A stretch of 64,000 nucleotides of DNA from assembly GCF_019468465.1 (NCBI RefSeq), contig NZ_CP080519.1, positions 2,557,001 through 2,621,000 on the forward strand, given 5' to 3'. Below, in pieces: positions 43,709-51,425 of the stretch. Numbering within the stretch: position 1 is the first letter of the stretch; the number at the start of each line of letters is the position of its first letter. Origin of the DNA: Amycolatopsis sp. DSM 110486. GTDB taxonomy: Bacteria; Actinomycetota; Actinomycetes; Mycobacteriales; Pseudonocardiaceae. The notes beneath the pieces were generated by a model. It searched no databases. It saw nothing but the letters and a program-made list of their open reading frames with translations, and was not told the DNA's origin. The position numbers and the translations under genes are program-made.

Positions 43709-44029
43709 TCAGGCGGTGAACTGCAGCAGCGCCTTGTGGCCGATGCCGAGTTCGGTGAGCGGGGCTTCGGCGGAGCCGTCGAGTGGCCGGCCGTTCACCC
43801 GCCAGTCGCGCACCGCCGTCGGGTCGAAGTCCGGGTCGGACGCGGCCCAGGGGCCGACGACCGTCTCCACGAACTCGCCGAAGCCCAAGGCCTTCGGCAC
43901 GCGGAAGCAGGCAGCCGAGCAGAACAGGGGGTTGCCTTCCCAGTGCACGTAGACGAGCTGGTCGTCGCCGAAGAGCTCGGCGCGGTCGGCCGACGGGAAG
44001 TCGTAGTCGTAAAGAGCTTTCACCGCCAT
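43709..44029 (-). CDS. dmpO: Phenol hydroxylase P4 subunit
   Basis: 106 aa. VKALYDYDFPSADRAELFGD and VYVHWEGNPLFCSAACFRVP match the DmpO/TomA4 family, a small oxygenase-associated subunit needed for activity (proposed to help iron insertion or stabilise the oxygenase). ATG at 44029, 1 nt after the dmpN stop; 14 nt before dmpP. Confidence 0.9.
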   Translation of the reverse strand: MAVKALYDYDFPSADRAELFGDDQLVYVHWEGNPLFCSAACFRVPKALGFGEFVETVVGPWAASDPDFDPTAVRDWRVNGRPLDGSAEAPLTELGIGHKALLQFTA

Positions 44030-44030
44030 G

Positions 44031-45557
44031 TCAGACTCCCTGTTCCACGTCGCCGTTGTGCCACCCGATCCACGACTTGTGGTCGGGCGAGCCCTTGTAC
44101 TCGCCGTTGTCGCCTTCCTGGATCCCGTACCACTCCAGGACTTCCGGCACCGACGGGCCACCGCAGTTGCCCTGGTAGATCTGGTGCACAGGCAGCCACG
44201 CCTGCACGAACTTCTCCGGCTCGCGCTCGAAGATCCACTGGCAGCCGTCGCTGCAGGTGTGGAACTGCTCGCCGCGGAACTCGCTGGAGCGGAAGGAAGT
44301 CTTCGCCGGGTCGTCCTTTTCGGTGAACACCATGGGGATCTGGCAGACCTGGCACAGCTGCGGCAGACCCTGGAAGAACATCCGGCCACCTTCGGCCTCG
44401 ATGCGGTGGTGCTTCTCCCACACGGGCCGGTAGTGCTGGTCGAACGTCTCCGGGTACTGCTCGGCCAGCCACTTCATGTGCTGCTCGTTCGGTGCCTGCG
44501 TGGTGAACGAAGCGGCGAAAGAGAAGTTGTGCAGCACCTTGTAAACCTCGTGCGACAGCTTGTCCTTCTCGGCGATCGCGTCCTGCACGTGGCGCGGCGG
44601 GCGGATGCCGTAGTACTCCAGGTCCGGGAAGAGGCCGCCGAGCATCTGGTCCTCGAAGTAGAGCTCGAACGCCTCCTTCCAGCTCATCACCGGCTTCGGC
44701 AGCATGTAATCCATCATCCCGGCGACCAGCGCGGACATCCGGTACGCGCGCCAGAACCACTTGTCGATCCAGTCCTGGATGATCGGCACGTTGCCCTCGT
44801 CCTGCTCCAGCAGGAACTTGATGGCCTCCAGGCCGAGCGTCATGTGCCGGCTTTCGTCGGACTGCGCCGAGAAACCGAACGACATCGTCGGCATGTCACC
44901 GTTGAAGCTCGCGCCACTCATGAACGGCACGAACAACAGGTTGGTGAGCAGGTACTCGAAGCTGAACGAGATCGAGATCAGGAACTCGAACGGCCCGGCC
45001 GTCATGGCGTCGTCGAACAGCGACTTCGGCACCGACAAGTACCACACGCGGTCGTGCATCTTGGACCAGCTGTGGAAGCCGCCGTAGTACTTGTTGTAGT
45101 TGCTGATCGTGTGGATCTGCGTCTGGCAGTGGCGCAGCTCGTCCACGCTCTGGCACAGCGCGGCGAACCGCGGCGCCGGGCCTTCGAGGTAGCGCCCGAG
45201 GTAGGCGAAGTGCCGGTGCGCGGCGTACTCCAGCGGCGTCACGCCCTGGATGAACAGCTTGATCGCGTTGAGGTAGCTGGCGTCCGCAAGGCCCAGGTGG
45301 CCCTGGCTCTGCGCGAACCCGTCGAGCACGGCGTAGAGCCGCTTGTCCTTTTCGGCCTGGTACTTGTAGTACGCGTCCACGGTCAGGCGGAACGGGTCTT
45401 CCCAGCCGTCCCAGTCGTGGACCTTGATGCCCTCGTAGTTCGTGTACGGGAACAGCTGTTCCTTCGTGACGTAGCTGGGATCCCAGTCCAGGTCACGGGT
45501 GAGCAGCGCGTAGCGCTCCTTGAGCGGCAGCTTGCGGCGCGGTGCGGTCTGAGTCAT
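44031..45557 (-). CDS. dmpN: Phenol hydroxylase large oxygenase subunit (P3, diiron)
   Basis: 508 aa. Carboxylate-bridged diiron hydroxylase alpha subunit, the site where phenol is hydroxylated to catechol. The two E-x-x-H motifs are in VDELRHCQTQ and SDESRHMTLG, with further Glu ligands in the helices between them. The C-terminal YHS-like domain (CQVCQIPMVFTEKDD, HTCSDGCQWIFEREPEKF) is typical of DmpN. Complete length. Confidence 0.94.
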   Translation of the reverse strand: MTQTAPRRKLPLKERYALLTRDLDWDPSYVTKEQLFPYTNYEGIKVHDWDGWEDPFRLTVDAYYKYQAEKDKRLYAVLDGFAQSQGHLGLADASYLNAIKLFIQGVTPLEYAAHRHFAYLGRYLEGPAPRFAALCQSVDELRHCQTQIHTISNYNKYYGGFHSWSKMHDRVWYLSVPKSLFDDAMTAGPFEFLISISFSFEYLLTNLLFVPFMSGASFNGDMPTMSFGFSAQSDESRHMTLGLEAIKFLLEQDEGNVPIIQDWIDKWFWRAYRMSALVAGMMDYMLPKPVMSWKEAFELYFEDQMLGGLFPDLEYYGIRPPRHVQDAIAEKDKLSHEVYKVLHNFSFAASFTTQAPNEQHMKWLAEQYPETFDQHYRPVWEKHHRIEAEGGRMFFQGLPQLCQVCQIPMVFTEKDDPAKTSFRSSEFRGEQFHTCSDGCQWIFEREPEKFVQAWLPVHQIYQGNCGGPSVPEVLEWYGIQEGDNGEYKGSPDHKSWIGWHNGDVEQGV

Positions 45558-45560
45558 GTC

Positions 45561-45845
45561 CTAGTGCTCCCACTTCACGATGATCCGGTCGTCGTCCCAC
45601 TCGGAGAGGTTCCCGGCGAACGAGACGATGGCCAGCTGGAACTCGCCGGTCTCCCACTCCCGCCCGAGCTCTCGCTCCACCGACTCCCGGTTGATCACGA
45701 TCTGGCCCGCGGCCTGGATCTTCACCAGACCCGGCAGGTGGCGGACGGTCAGCTCCGGGTTGTCGGCCCGGATGGCGGCGACGAGGCCGCGGTTCTCTTC
45801 GGACTCCTGGATGTCGATGCCGACCTGGCGCAGGGTGTCGCTCAT
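45561..45845 (-). CDS. dmpM: Phenol hydroxylase regulatory (effector) protein P2
   Basis: 94 aa. MmoB/DmpM family: VGIDIQESEENRGLVAAIR and VKIQAAGQIVINRESVEREL are conserved. It binds the oxygenase and tunes oxygen activation without any cofactor. Start overlaps the dmpL stop; 3 nt before dmpN. Confidence 0.92.
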   Translation of the reverse strand: MSDTLRQVGIDIQESEENRGLVAAIRADNPELTVRHLPGLVKIQAAGQIVINRESVERELGREWETGEFQLAIVSFAGNLSEWDDDRIIVKWEH

Positions 45846-46858
45846 GCCGCACCTCCGGTGACCTGGGCCCAGCGCTGTTCGGCGGCGGCCGTGGTGCGCG
45901 CGAGCGCGGCGACCGTGCCGGCGTCGGGCAGCTGGTGGTCGACGACGCGCGCCAGCTCCGTGGCGGCCTCGTGCGCGAGGGGGTTCCACGTCGCGACGAT
46001 GCGGGACAGGTGTTCCCGGTTCTCCACGCCGTGTTCGCCGTCGGCGGCCCACGCCTTGATCAGCGCGTCGAGCCACTTGCGCTGGTCCTTGAACCAGGTG
46101 TGCAGGTACTGCGTGAACAGGCTGTACGCGCCGGCGCCGCTGGTGAGCGCGATCTCGTCGAGCTCGCGGTAGAGCACCGGGTAGATCAGCGAGTCCACGA
46201 GGTCGACCGCGACCAGGCCCTCGGCCCAGTCGGGCGTGACCATGGCTTCTTCGGTGAACCGGCGCAGCGGCTGCAAGTGCTCGCTGTCCAGCCACTCGCG
46301 CTTGGCGACCTGCAGCAGGTCACCCGTGCCCGCGCCCAGCGCGATGCCGACGCGGGAGAGCATCTGCGCGTTGCCGATGCGGTCGAACGCCGCGAAGGTG
46401 CAGCACTGCTCCAGCGAGGTCCCGTACGCGAACCGCGCACCGCCGACGCTCACCATCTGCGCGCCGGATTCGTAGTGGCGCAAGGGAAGGATGGCCGTGG
46501 TGAGCACCGTGCGCCACGCCGCGGGCAGCTTCGCCAGCAGCTCGCGCTCTTCGAGGTACGCCATCTGCTTGGTGAACTCGTCGTGCAGGTTCGCCCGGTT
46601 GGTGACGTACGGCGTGTAGTAGAACTGGCGCGGATCCGTGTAGCTGTAAGGATCCTTGAGCTTCAACACGGTGTAGTCCGCGTCGTAGAGCTCACGGTGC
46701 TGGTCCCACGTGGGCCGGTAGTGGAAGTTCTCGCGCGGTTCGACGTCGAGCGTCGCCTCGAGGTAGCGGCTGGCCGGCTGGTCGCCGAACCGGTCGATCA
46801 CGTTCTGGTAGGTCTGCCTCTTCGGCTCGATGACCTGATACCGCAGTTCGTATTGCAT
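45842..46858 (-). CDS. dmpL: Phenol hydroxylase beta oxygenase subunit (P1)
   Basis: 338 aa. Structural paralogue of the alpha subunit without metal ligands. YEPKRQTYQNVIDRFGDQ-like opening (VIEPKRQTYQNVIDRFGDQP), DPYSYTDPRQFYYTPYVTNR and WFKDQRKWLDALIKAW are hallmarks of DmpL/TomA1. Forms the alpha-beta-gamma hydroxylase with DmpN and DmpO. Confidence 0.92.
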   Translation of the reverse strand: MQYELRYQVIEPKRQTYQNVIDRFGDQPASRYLEATLDVEPRENFHYRPTWDQHRELYDADYTVLKLKDPYSYTDPRQFYYTPYVTNRANLHDEFTKQMAYLEERELLAKLPAAWRTVLTTAILPLRHYESGAQMVSVGGARFAYGTSLEQCCTFAAFDRIGNAQMLSRVGIALGAGTGDLLQVAKREWLDSEHLQPLRRFTEEAMVTPDWAEGLVAVDLVDSLIYPVLYRELDEIALTSGAGAYSLFTQYLHTWFKDQRKWLDALIKAWAADGEHGVENREHLSRIVATWNPLAHEAATELARVVDHQLPDAGTVAALARTTAAAEQRWAQVTGGAA

Positions 46859-46873
46859 CAGTCCTCTTCCAGG

Positions 46874-47281
46874 TCAGTGGTGGGCGGGGAGGGGGTCCAG
46901 CCTCAGCAGGCTCAGCAGCAGCGCCCGGAGCTCCTCGTCGCCGGCCAGGCGCCGCGGGACCTCGTCGGCTTCACCGGCGATCACGAGTTGCACGGTCGCT
47001 TCCCGGCCGGACATCGCGGTGCGGATGCGCGCGCTGCGGTCGGAAAAGCCCACGGTGAAAGCGAGTTCTCCGTCGTTGCTGTCGTCGACGAGGCTGAACA
47101 CCGGCCCGTGCTCGCGGAGGATCGCGTTGGCTTCGCACACCAGCTGCTCGGCGAGGGAACGGATGATCACCTGCTCGTCGGTGGCCACGGCCACCGATCT
47201 CGGGGCGGCCGGTTCGGTGGCCGGCACGGGGGCTTCCTCCCCGTCCAGCAACGACTGGACAGCCAGCATGAACGGGGTCAC
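46874..47281 (-). CDS. Unrecognised first gene of the phenol hydroxylase operon
   Basis: 135 aa from GTG 47281, chosen because GGAGGAG lies just upstream; an ATG 12 nt further in is an alternative. Acidic Pro/Ala region (residues 10-30) then an alpha/beta segment (EQVIIRSLAEQLVCEANAIL, GELAFTVGFSDRSARIRTA). In Gram-negative clusters this position is held by the small assembly protein DmpK (P0), but I do not see its signature here. It may be a functional substitute for P0 or an unrelated accessory protein. Confidence 0.6.
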   Translation of the reverse strand: MTPFMLAVQSLLDGEEAPVPATEPAAPRSVAVATDEQVIIRSLAEQLVCEANAILREHGPVFSLVDDSNDGELAFTVGFSDRSARIRTAMSGREATVQLVIAGEADEVPRRLAGDEELRALLLSLLRLDPLPAHH

Positions 47282-47340
47282 GGCTCCTCCTTGAGTCCGG
47301 GAAAACCTCGACCAGGGAATACCTGGCATTTCACGATTGT

Positions 47341-47359
47341 TTCCGACGGATTCGGAAAT
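47341..47359. promoter_or_regulatory. LysR-type box upstream of the phenol hydroxylase operon
   Basis: Perfect inverted repeat TTTCCGA-CGGAT-TCGGAAA, 60 nt before the first gene's GTG and 55 nt after the LysR gene stop. It satisfies the T-N11-A pattern of LysR boxes, so it is a likely site for the adjacent regulator. Confidence 0.6.
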
Positions 47360-47413
47360 GAGAAATACTTACAACTTCAGGATCGATAGATGCGGCTTAT
47401 CAATCGCGCTGGC

Positions 47414-48307
47414 TCAGCGCGGGCCGCCGAGCAGCGAGTGGGCGCGCGAGAGCACCTTGGCGACGTGCGGCGAGAGGTCGTCTACGCGCGTCGCGGCGGC
47501 CAGCTGGACCTCACGGGTCGTGCCCGCCAGCGGCCGGTACTGCGAGCCCGTGATCTGCAGATGGCGCACAGACGCGGGTACCAGGGCGACGCCCAGCCCA
47601 CCCGCGACGAACGAGACCAAAGTGGAGGTCTCGCCGACTTCCTGCACCACGGACGGCACGAACCCGGCCTGCTGACACGCGTCGAACACGGCGTCGTAGA
47701 CCACCGAACGGTGCCGCGACGGGTAGCAGATGAACGGCTCGTCGCGCAGGTCCGCGAGCCGCACAGTGTCACGGTCGGTGAGCGGGTGACTGGCGGGCAG
47801 CACCGCGATCAGCGGCTCGCGGCGCAGCACCTGCACCACCAGCCCCGGCTCGCGGACGGGCGGGCGGAGGAAACCGATGTCGAGGGTCTCCTCCACCAGC
47901 GCCGTCACCTGGTCGGGGGTGAGCATCTCGCCCTTGAGGTCCAGCTCGATGCCCGGGAAGTCGCGGCGCAGCACCCGCGCGAGCGAGGGCAGCAGCTCGT
48001 AGGTGGCCGAGCCGGTGAAGCCGATGGCCACCCGGCCGACGTCACCCCGGGCGACGCGACCGGCCTCGACGCTCGCCGCGTCCACCGAGGCCAGCACCGC
48101 GCGGGCCCGGTCGAGGTACCGCTGTCCGGCGGGCGTGAGCTGCACCTTCCGCGTGGTGCGCGTCAGCAGTTCGACGCCGAGCTCGGCCTCGAGCTGCTTG
48201 ATCTGGTGCGACAGCGCGGGCTGGGCGATGTGCAGCCGGTCGGCGGCGCGGCCGAAGTGGCACTCCTCGGCGACGGCGACGAAGTACCGCAGGTGCCGCA
48301 GCTCCAT
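47414..48307 (-). CDS. LysR family transcriptional regulator (CatR/CatM-like position)
   Basis: 297 aa. N-terminal HTH with HLRYFVAVAEECHFGRAADRL and IAQPALSHQIKQLEAELGVEL, then the periplasmic-binding-like effector domain (VAIGFTGSATYELLPSL). Encoded upstream of, and in the same direction as, the phenol hydroxylase-cat operon, which it probably activates in response to muconate or phenol. Only 28 nt separate it from the NDH-2-like gene before it, so the two may be co-transcribed. Confidence 0.9.
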   Translation of the reverse strand: MELRHLRYFVAVAEECHFGRAADRLHIAQPALSHQIKQLEAELGVELLTRTTRKVQLTPAGQRYLDRARAVLASVDAASVEAGRVARGDVGRVAIGFTGSATYELLPSLARVLRRDFPGIELDLKGEMLTPDQVTALVEETLDIGFLRPPVREPGLVVQVLRREPLIAVLPASHPLTDRDTVRLADLRDEPFICYPSRHRSVVYDAVFDACQQAGFVPSVVQEVGETSTLVSFVAGGLGVALVPASVRHLQITGSQYRPLAGTTREVQLAAATRVDDLSPHVAKVLSRAHSLLGGPR

Positions 48308-48335
48308 CCGGACCTCACCTCCGACCGACCTCGGC

Positions 48336-49568
48336 TCACACCGCGAGCGACTCCACTGTTCCAGCCGGCTCGTACTCCGGCCAGGCGGCGTACGGACCGG
48401 CCTGGTTCAGCAACTCTGCCGGGTCGTCGACCGGAGGGTAGATCCACTGCTCGTTGATCGTGTGTTTGAGGTCCTTGGCGATGTGCTCGGTCATCTGCAC
48501 CTCGCGGTCCCAGCCCGACGTGACGACCGCGCCCGCCGGCCCGAGCGAGAGGCAGGTGACATACGGCGCCGGCTCGAACCGGACCAGGGCCTCGTCCAGC
48601 AGGTCCGCGGCGACGTTGTGCCCCGCGAACTTGCCCTGAGGAAGGGCGTGCTGGCAGCTCTGCATCACCACGCGGCCCTCGGCCGGCGACAACGCGGCGG
48701 CCGTGTCGCCGGCCGCGTACACGTCGGGGACACCGCGAACGCGCAGGTACTCGTCCACGTCCAGTCGGCCGAGGTGGTCCTTCTCCGCCGCGATGAACGA
48801 CGTGAGCGGGCTGGCCGTCATGCCGGCCGTCCACACGACCGTCGACGTCGGGATCACCGTGCCGTCGGACAGGCGCACCTTGTCGTGGGCGAGCTCCTCC
48901 AGGCTGACGCCGAGCCGGACCTCGACGCCGAGGTCGGCCAGGGCCTTCTCGATCGCCGGCCGCGGGCCCTCGCCCAGCTCCGGCCCGACGGCGTCGAGCC
49001 GCTCCACGAGCACCACGCGGACGTCGTCGGCCAGCTCCTTCAGCCGTCCGACGAGCTCGGTCGCGATCTCCAACCCCGTGAACCCGGCGCCGACGACCAC
49101 GGCGGTGAACCTGCCTGGCCCGGCTTCGCGGTCCGGCAGCCGGCGCAGGTGCGAGTCGAGCGTGGCCGCGCCGGCGAGGGTGTCGATGTCGAAGAGATGT
49201 TCGGCGCCGGGCAGCGCGGGCCGCACGACCTGGCTGCCCGAAGCGAGCACGAGGCGGTCGTAGCCCAGCGTGGCGGTGGTCCCGTCGCGACGGACCGCGG
49301 AGACCGTGCGCGCGTCGGTGTCGATGCCGACGACAGTGCCGGCGACGCGGCGCACGCCGATCGGGCCGAGCACCCGGTCGAGCGGCACGCGCATGCGGTC
49401 GGGATCCGCCTCGTAGAGCCGCGGCCGGATCACCATGTCGTCGCCGGCGTTCACCACGGTCACCTGAAGGTCCTTTTCGGACAGTCCGCGTTCCTGGCGG
49501 AGCTTCACGGCGCTCGCCGCGCTCCACACCCCGGCGAAGCCACCGCCTACGATCAGGATCCTTGACAT
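48336..49568 (-). CDS. NDH-2-like FAD-dependent NAD(P)H oxidoreductase (2)
   Basis: 410 aa from ATG 49568 (GGAGGAGAAT upstream), chosen over an ATG/GTG start 12 codons earlier that lacks a site. ILIVGGGFAGVWSAASAV (FAD) and AVVVGAGFTGLEIATEL (NADH) glycine motifs, and VYAAGDTAAALSPAEGRVVM. No clear membrane-anchoring C-terminus. It may oxidise NADH from the degradation pathways, or act as a ferredoxin or quinone reductase. Shares a CTGGATAT upstream motif with the NDH-2-like operon at 40 kb. Confidence 0.85.
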   Translation of the reverse strand: MSRILIVGGGFAGVWSAASAVKLRQERGLSEKDLQVTVVNAGDDMVIRPRLYEADPDRMRVPLDRVLGPIGVRRVAGTVVGIDTDARTVSAVRRDGTTATLGYDRLVLASGSQVVRPALPGAEHLFDIDTLAGAATLDSHLRRLPDREAGPGRFTAVVVGAGFTGLEIATELVGRLKELADDVRVVLVERLDAVGPELGEGPRPAIEKALADLGVEVRLGVSLEELAHDKVRLSDGTVIPTSTVVWTAGMTASPLTSFIAAEKDHLGRLDVDEYLRVRGVPDVYAAGDTAAALSPAEGRVVMQSCQHALPQGKFAGHNVAADLLDEALVRFEPAPYVTCLSLGPAGAVVTSGWDREVQMTEHIAKDLKHTINEQWIYPPVDDPAELLNQAGPYAAWPEYEPAGTVESLAV

Positions 49569-49641
49569 CCGGATTCTCCTCCCACACGACACCGTGTCGA
49601 CCACCGTCGGTCAGCGGCCGGTGACGTCGAACCCTACGAAT

Positions 49642-49660
49642 CTGGATATATACTGTCAAG
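49642..49660. promoter_or_regulatory. AT-rich promoter motif upstream of the second NDH-2-like gene
   Basis: CTGGATATATACTGTCAAG, 74 nt upstream of ATG 49568. The first eight bases match the repeat at 40211 upstream of the other NDH-2-like gene. The TATATA stretch stands out in this GC-rich DNA and may also be a -10. Confidence 0.4.
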
Positions 49661-49793
49661 GTTCCGCGAGTCCGAACACCGACTGATACACGGGAACGAC
49701 GAATCCATACCTTCACCGTCCGAATGTCGCCTGGCCACCCCGGTGTCCCACTGACCCGGACGTCACCCGCTCGAACCTTCCAGGAGGCTCGGC

Positions 49794-50471
49794 ATGAAAC
49801 TGACCACGATCCGCACGAGTGGCGGCACGCGCGCGGCGCGGGCCGAAGGCGACGGCACGCTCGTCGAGCTGCCGTACCCGGACGTCGGCGCGCTGCTTCT
49901 TGATCCACAATGGCCGGTCGCCGCGGCGGGCCGGGCGCACGAGGCGATGTTCTGCGACCGGGCGCCATTGTCGGCGCGCCCGGGGAAGGTGGTCCGGGTC
50001 GACTTGGGCCGGCGGTCCTTCCACGTGACCCGGCCGAAGTCGTTCGCCGGGCCGCGGGACGCGATCGTGCTGCCCCAAGAATCCGTGGCCGCCACGTGGA
50101 AGGCCGAGCCGGCGGTGGTCATCGGGCGGCTCGGCACCATCGCGGGGTTCTCGATCCTGAACGAGGTCACCGTGCCGTGGCTGTCACTCGGCCCGGCGCT
50201 GGTGACTCCCGACGAGCTGCCGGGAGGTCTGCGACCCCGGCTCGCCCTGCACAGCTTCGTCGACGGCCGGCCGGTGCAGAAGACCGACACCGCGGATCTG
50301 GACTTCGTCGCGTTGGTCCACCGAGTCTCGCAACATGTGCGGCTCGAGCCGGGTGACGTCGTCGCGGCGGGGCACGAGGAGGTTCCGCTTTTGCTGAGCG
50401 CGGGTTCCGTCCTCGAAACGGAGATCGACGAGATCGGTTTCCACGAGAACGTCCTGGAACGGGTTACGTGA
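49794..50471 (+). CDS. Degenerate fumarylacetoacetate hydrolase family protein
   Basis: 225 aa, about 60 residues shorter than the active FAH protein at 9908. IVLPQESVAATWKAEPAVVIG aligns with the family's E-x-E metal motif but reads K-A-E-P, and FSILNEVTVPW replaces the N-D-V-S motif carrying the metal Asp. The RNYxxH loop is replaced by LGRRSFHVTRPKSF. PLGPALVTPDEL-like and VRLEPGDVVAAG blocks are kept. With the metal site lost it is probably not catalytic. It overlaps the convergent IclR gene at the 3' ends by 8 nt. Confidence 0.7.
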   Translation: MKLTTIRTSGGTRAARAEGDGTLVELPYPDVGALLLDPQWPVAAAGRAHEAMFCDRAPLSARPGKVVRVDLGRRSFHVTRPKSFAGPRDAIVLPQESVAATWKAEPAVVIGRLGTIAGFSILNEVTVPWLSLGPALVTPDELPGGLRPRLALHSFVDGRPVQKTDTADLDFVALVHRVSQHVRLEPGDVVAAGHEEVPLLLSAGSVLETEIDEIGFHENVLERVT

Positions 50472-51252
50472 GCGTCGCCGTTGCCCGGAAGGTGCCGAGC
50501 CGGTCGGCGATGCGGTAGCTGATGGCGAGGCCGGCCTCGGTGACGTTGCGGGCGGCCTCCGCGACTGCCTTGCGCGTGAACGTCTCGCTCAACCCGGCGA
50601 TGGAGACGGCGCCCACCGGATTGCCTGTGAGGTCGGTGATCGCGGCGGCCACCGACGTGGTGCCGCGCTGGAACGAGTGACTGACGACGAACCCGTCGCG
50701 CCTCGCCGTCGTCAGCACGGCGGTCAGCTCGGTGAAATCGGGTGCGGGCAACCGTTCCGCTTCACAGGTCAGCGAAACGAGCCGCTCCACCACCTCCGGC
50801 TCCAGCGCGCTGAGCGCGGCCTTGCCACAGCCGGTGCGGTGCGCGGGCGCGCGAAGGCCGACGCGGTTGCGCATCGGCCGCGGCTCCCGGCCGGTGATGC
50901 GGTCGAGGTACACGACCCAGCCGTCGACGAACTGCGCGAGGTGCGTTTCCTGACAGGTGCGCAACGGCAGCCGCCGCAACAGGCCTTCCGACGCGGTGGC
51001 CAGGCCGGTGCAGTCGATCACCTGGCCGCCGAGCCCGACCAGCGCGGACCCGAGCCGGTACCCGCGCCGCGGCACCTGTTCGAGCATCCCGGCCTGGCAC
51101 AGGGCCAAGCACAACGAGTGCGTGGTGCTGCGCGGAAGCTGCGTGCGTTCGGCGAGCTGCCGCACGCTGAGTGTCGGCTGAACGGGGCTGAACGCGTTGA
51201 GCACGACCATCGCCTTCGCGACGGACGCGTTCCCTTTCGACGCGACGACCAT
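50464..51252 (-). CDS. IclR family transcriptional regulator (2)
   Basis: 262 aa from ATG 51252 (GGAGGCACG upstream). Winged helix with LSVRQLAERTQLPRSTTHSL, IclR effector domain with TGCGKAALSALEPEVVERL and GNPVGAVSIAGLSE. Recognition helix close to that of the first IclR (28547). Divergent from the RidA-family gene; the shared region contains two GTCC-N9-GGAC operators, so it may control itself, the RidA gene, and possibly the other three promoters of this type. Confidence 0.9.
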   Translation of the reverse strand: MVVASKGNASVAKAMVVLNAFSPVQPTLSVRQLAERTQLPRSTTHSLCLALCQAGMLEQVPRRGYRLGSALVGLGGQVIDCTGLATASEGLLRRLPLRTCQETHLAQFVDGWVVYLDRITGREPRPMRNRVGLRAPAHRTGCGKAALSALEPEVVERLVSLTCEAERLPAPDFTELTAVLTTARRDGFVVSHSFQRGTTSVAAAITDLTGNPVGAVSIAGLSETFTRKAVAEAARNVTEAGLAISYRIADRLGTFRATATLT

Positions 51253-51314
51253 GGCGTGCCTCCGTTCGAGCCCGATGCGGAAAATACCCCCGCCCGGGCC
51301 AGATCGGCGATCCT

Positions 51315-51418
51315 CTGTCCGGCTGTACCGGACGCGAGAATTGCGCTTGCGGTGCGGCAAAAGGAGTCCGGTCAGGCCGGACGCTTCGGCTGTGTTCCGC
51401 CGTTGCGGCCTCTAGCGT
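51315..51418 (+). promoter_or_regulatory. Promoter D: two IclR-type operators and -10 upstream of the RidA gene
   Basis: Distal site CTGTCC-N9-GGACGC (51315-51335) and proximal site GTCC-N9-GGAC (51366-51382), followed by -10-like TAGCGT at 51413-51418, 34 nt after the proximal GGAC begins. ATG 51426 follows 7 nt after the -10. Confidence 0.72.
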
Positions 51419-51425
51419 GCCGAGG

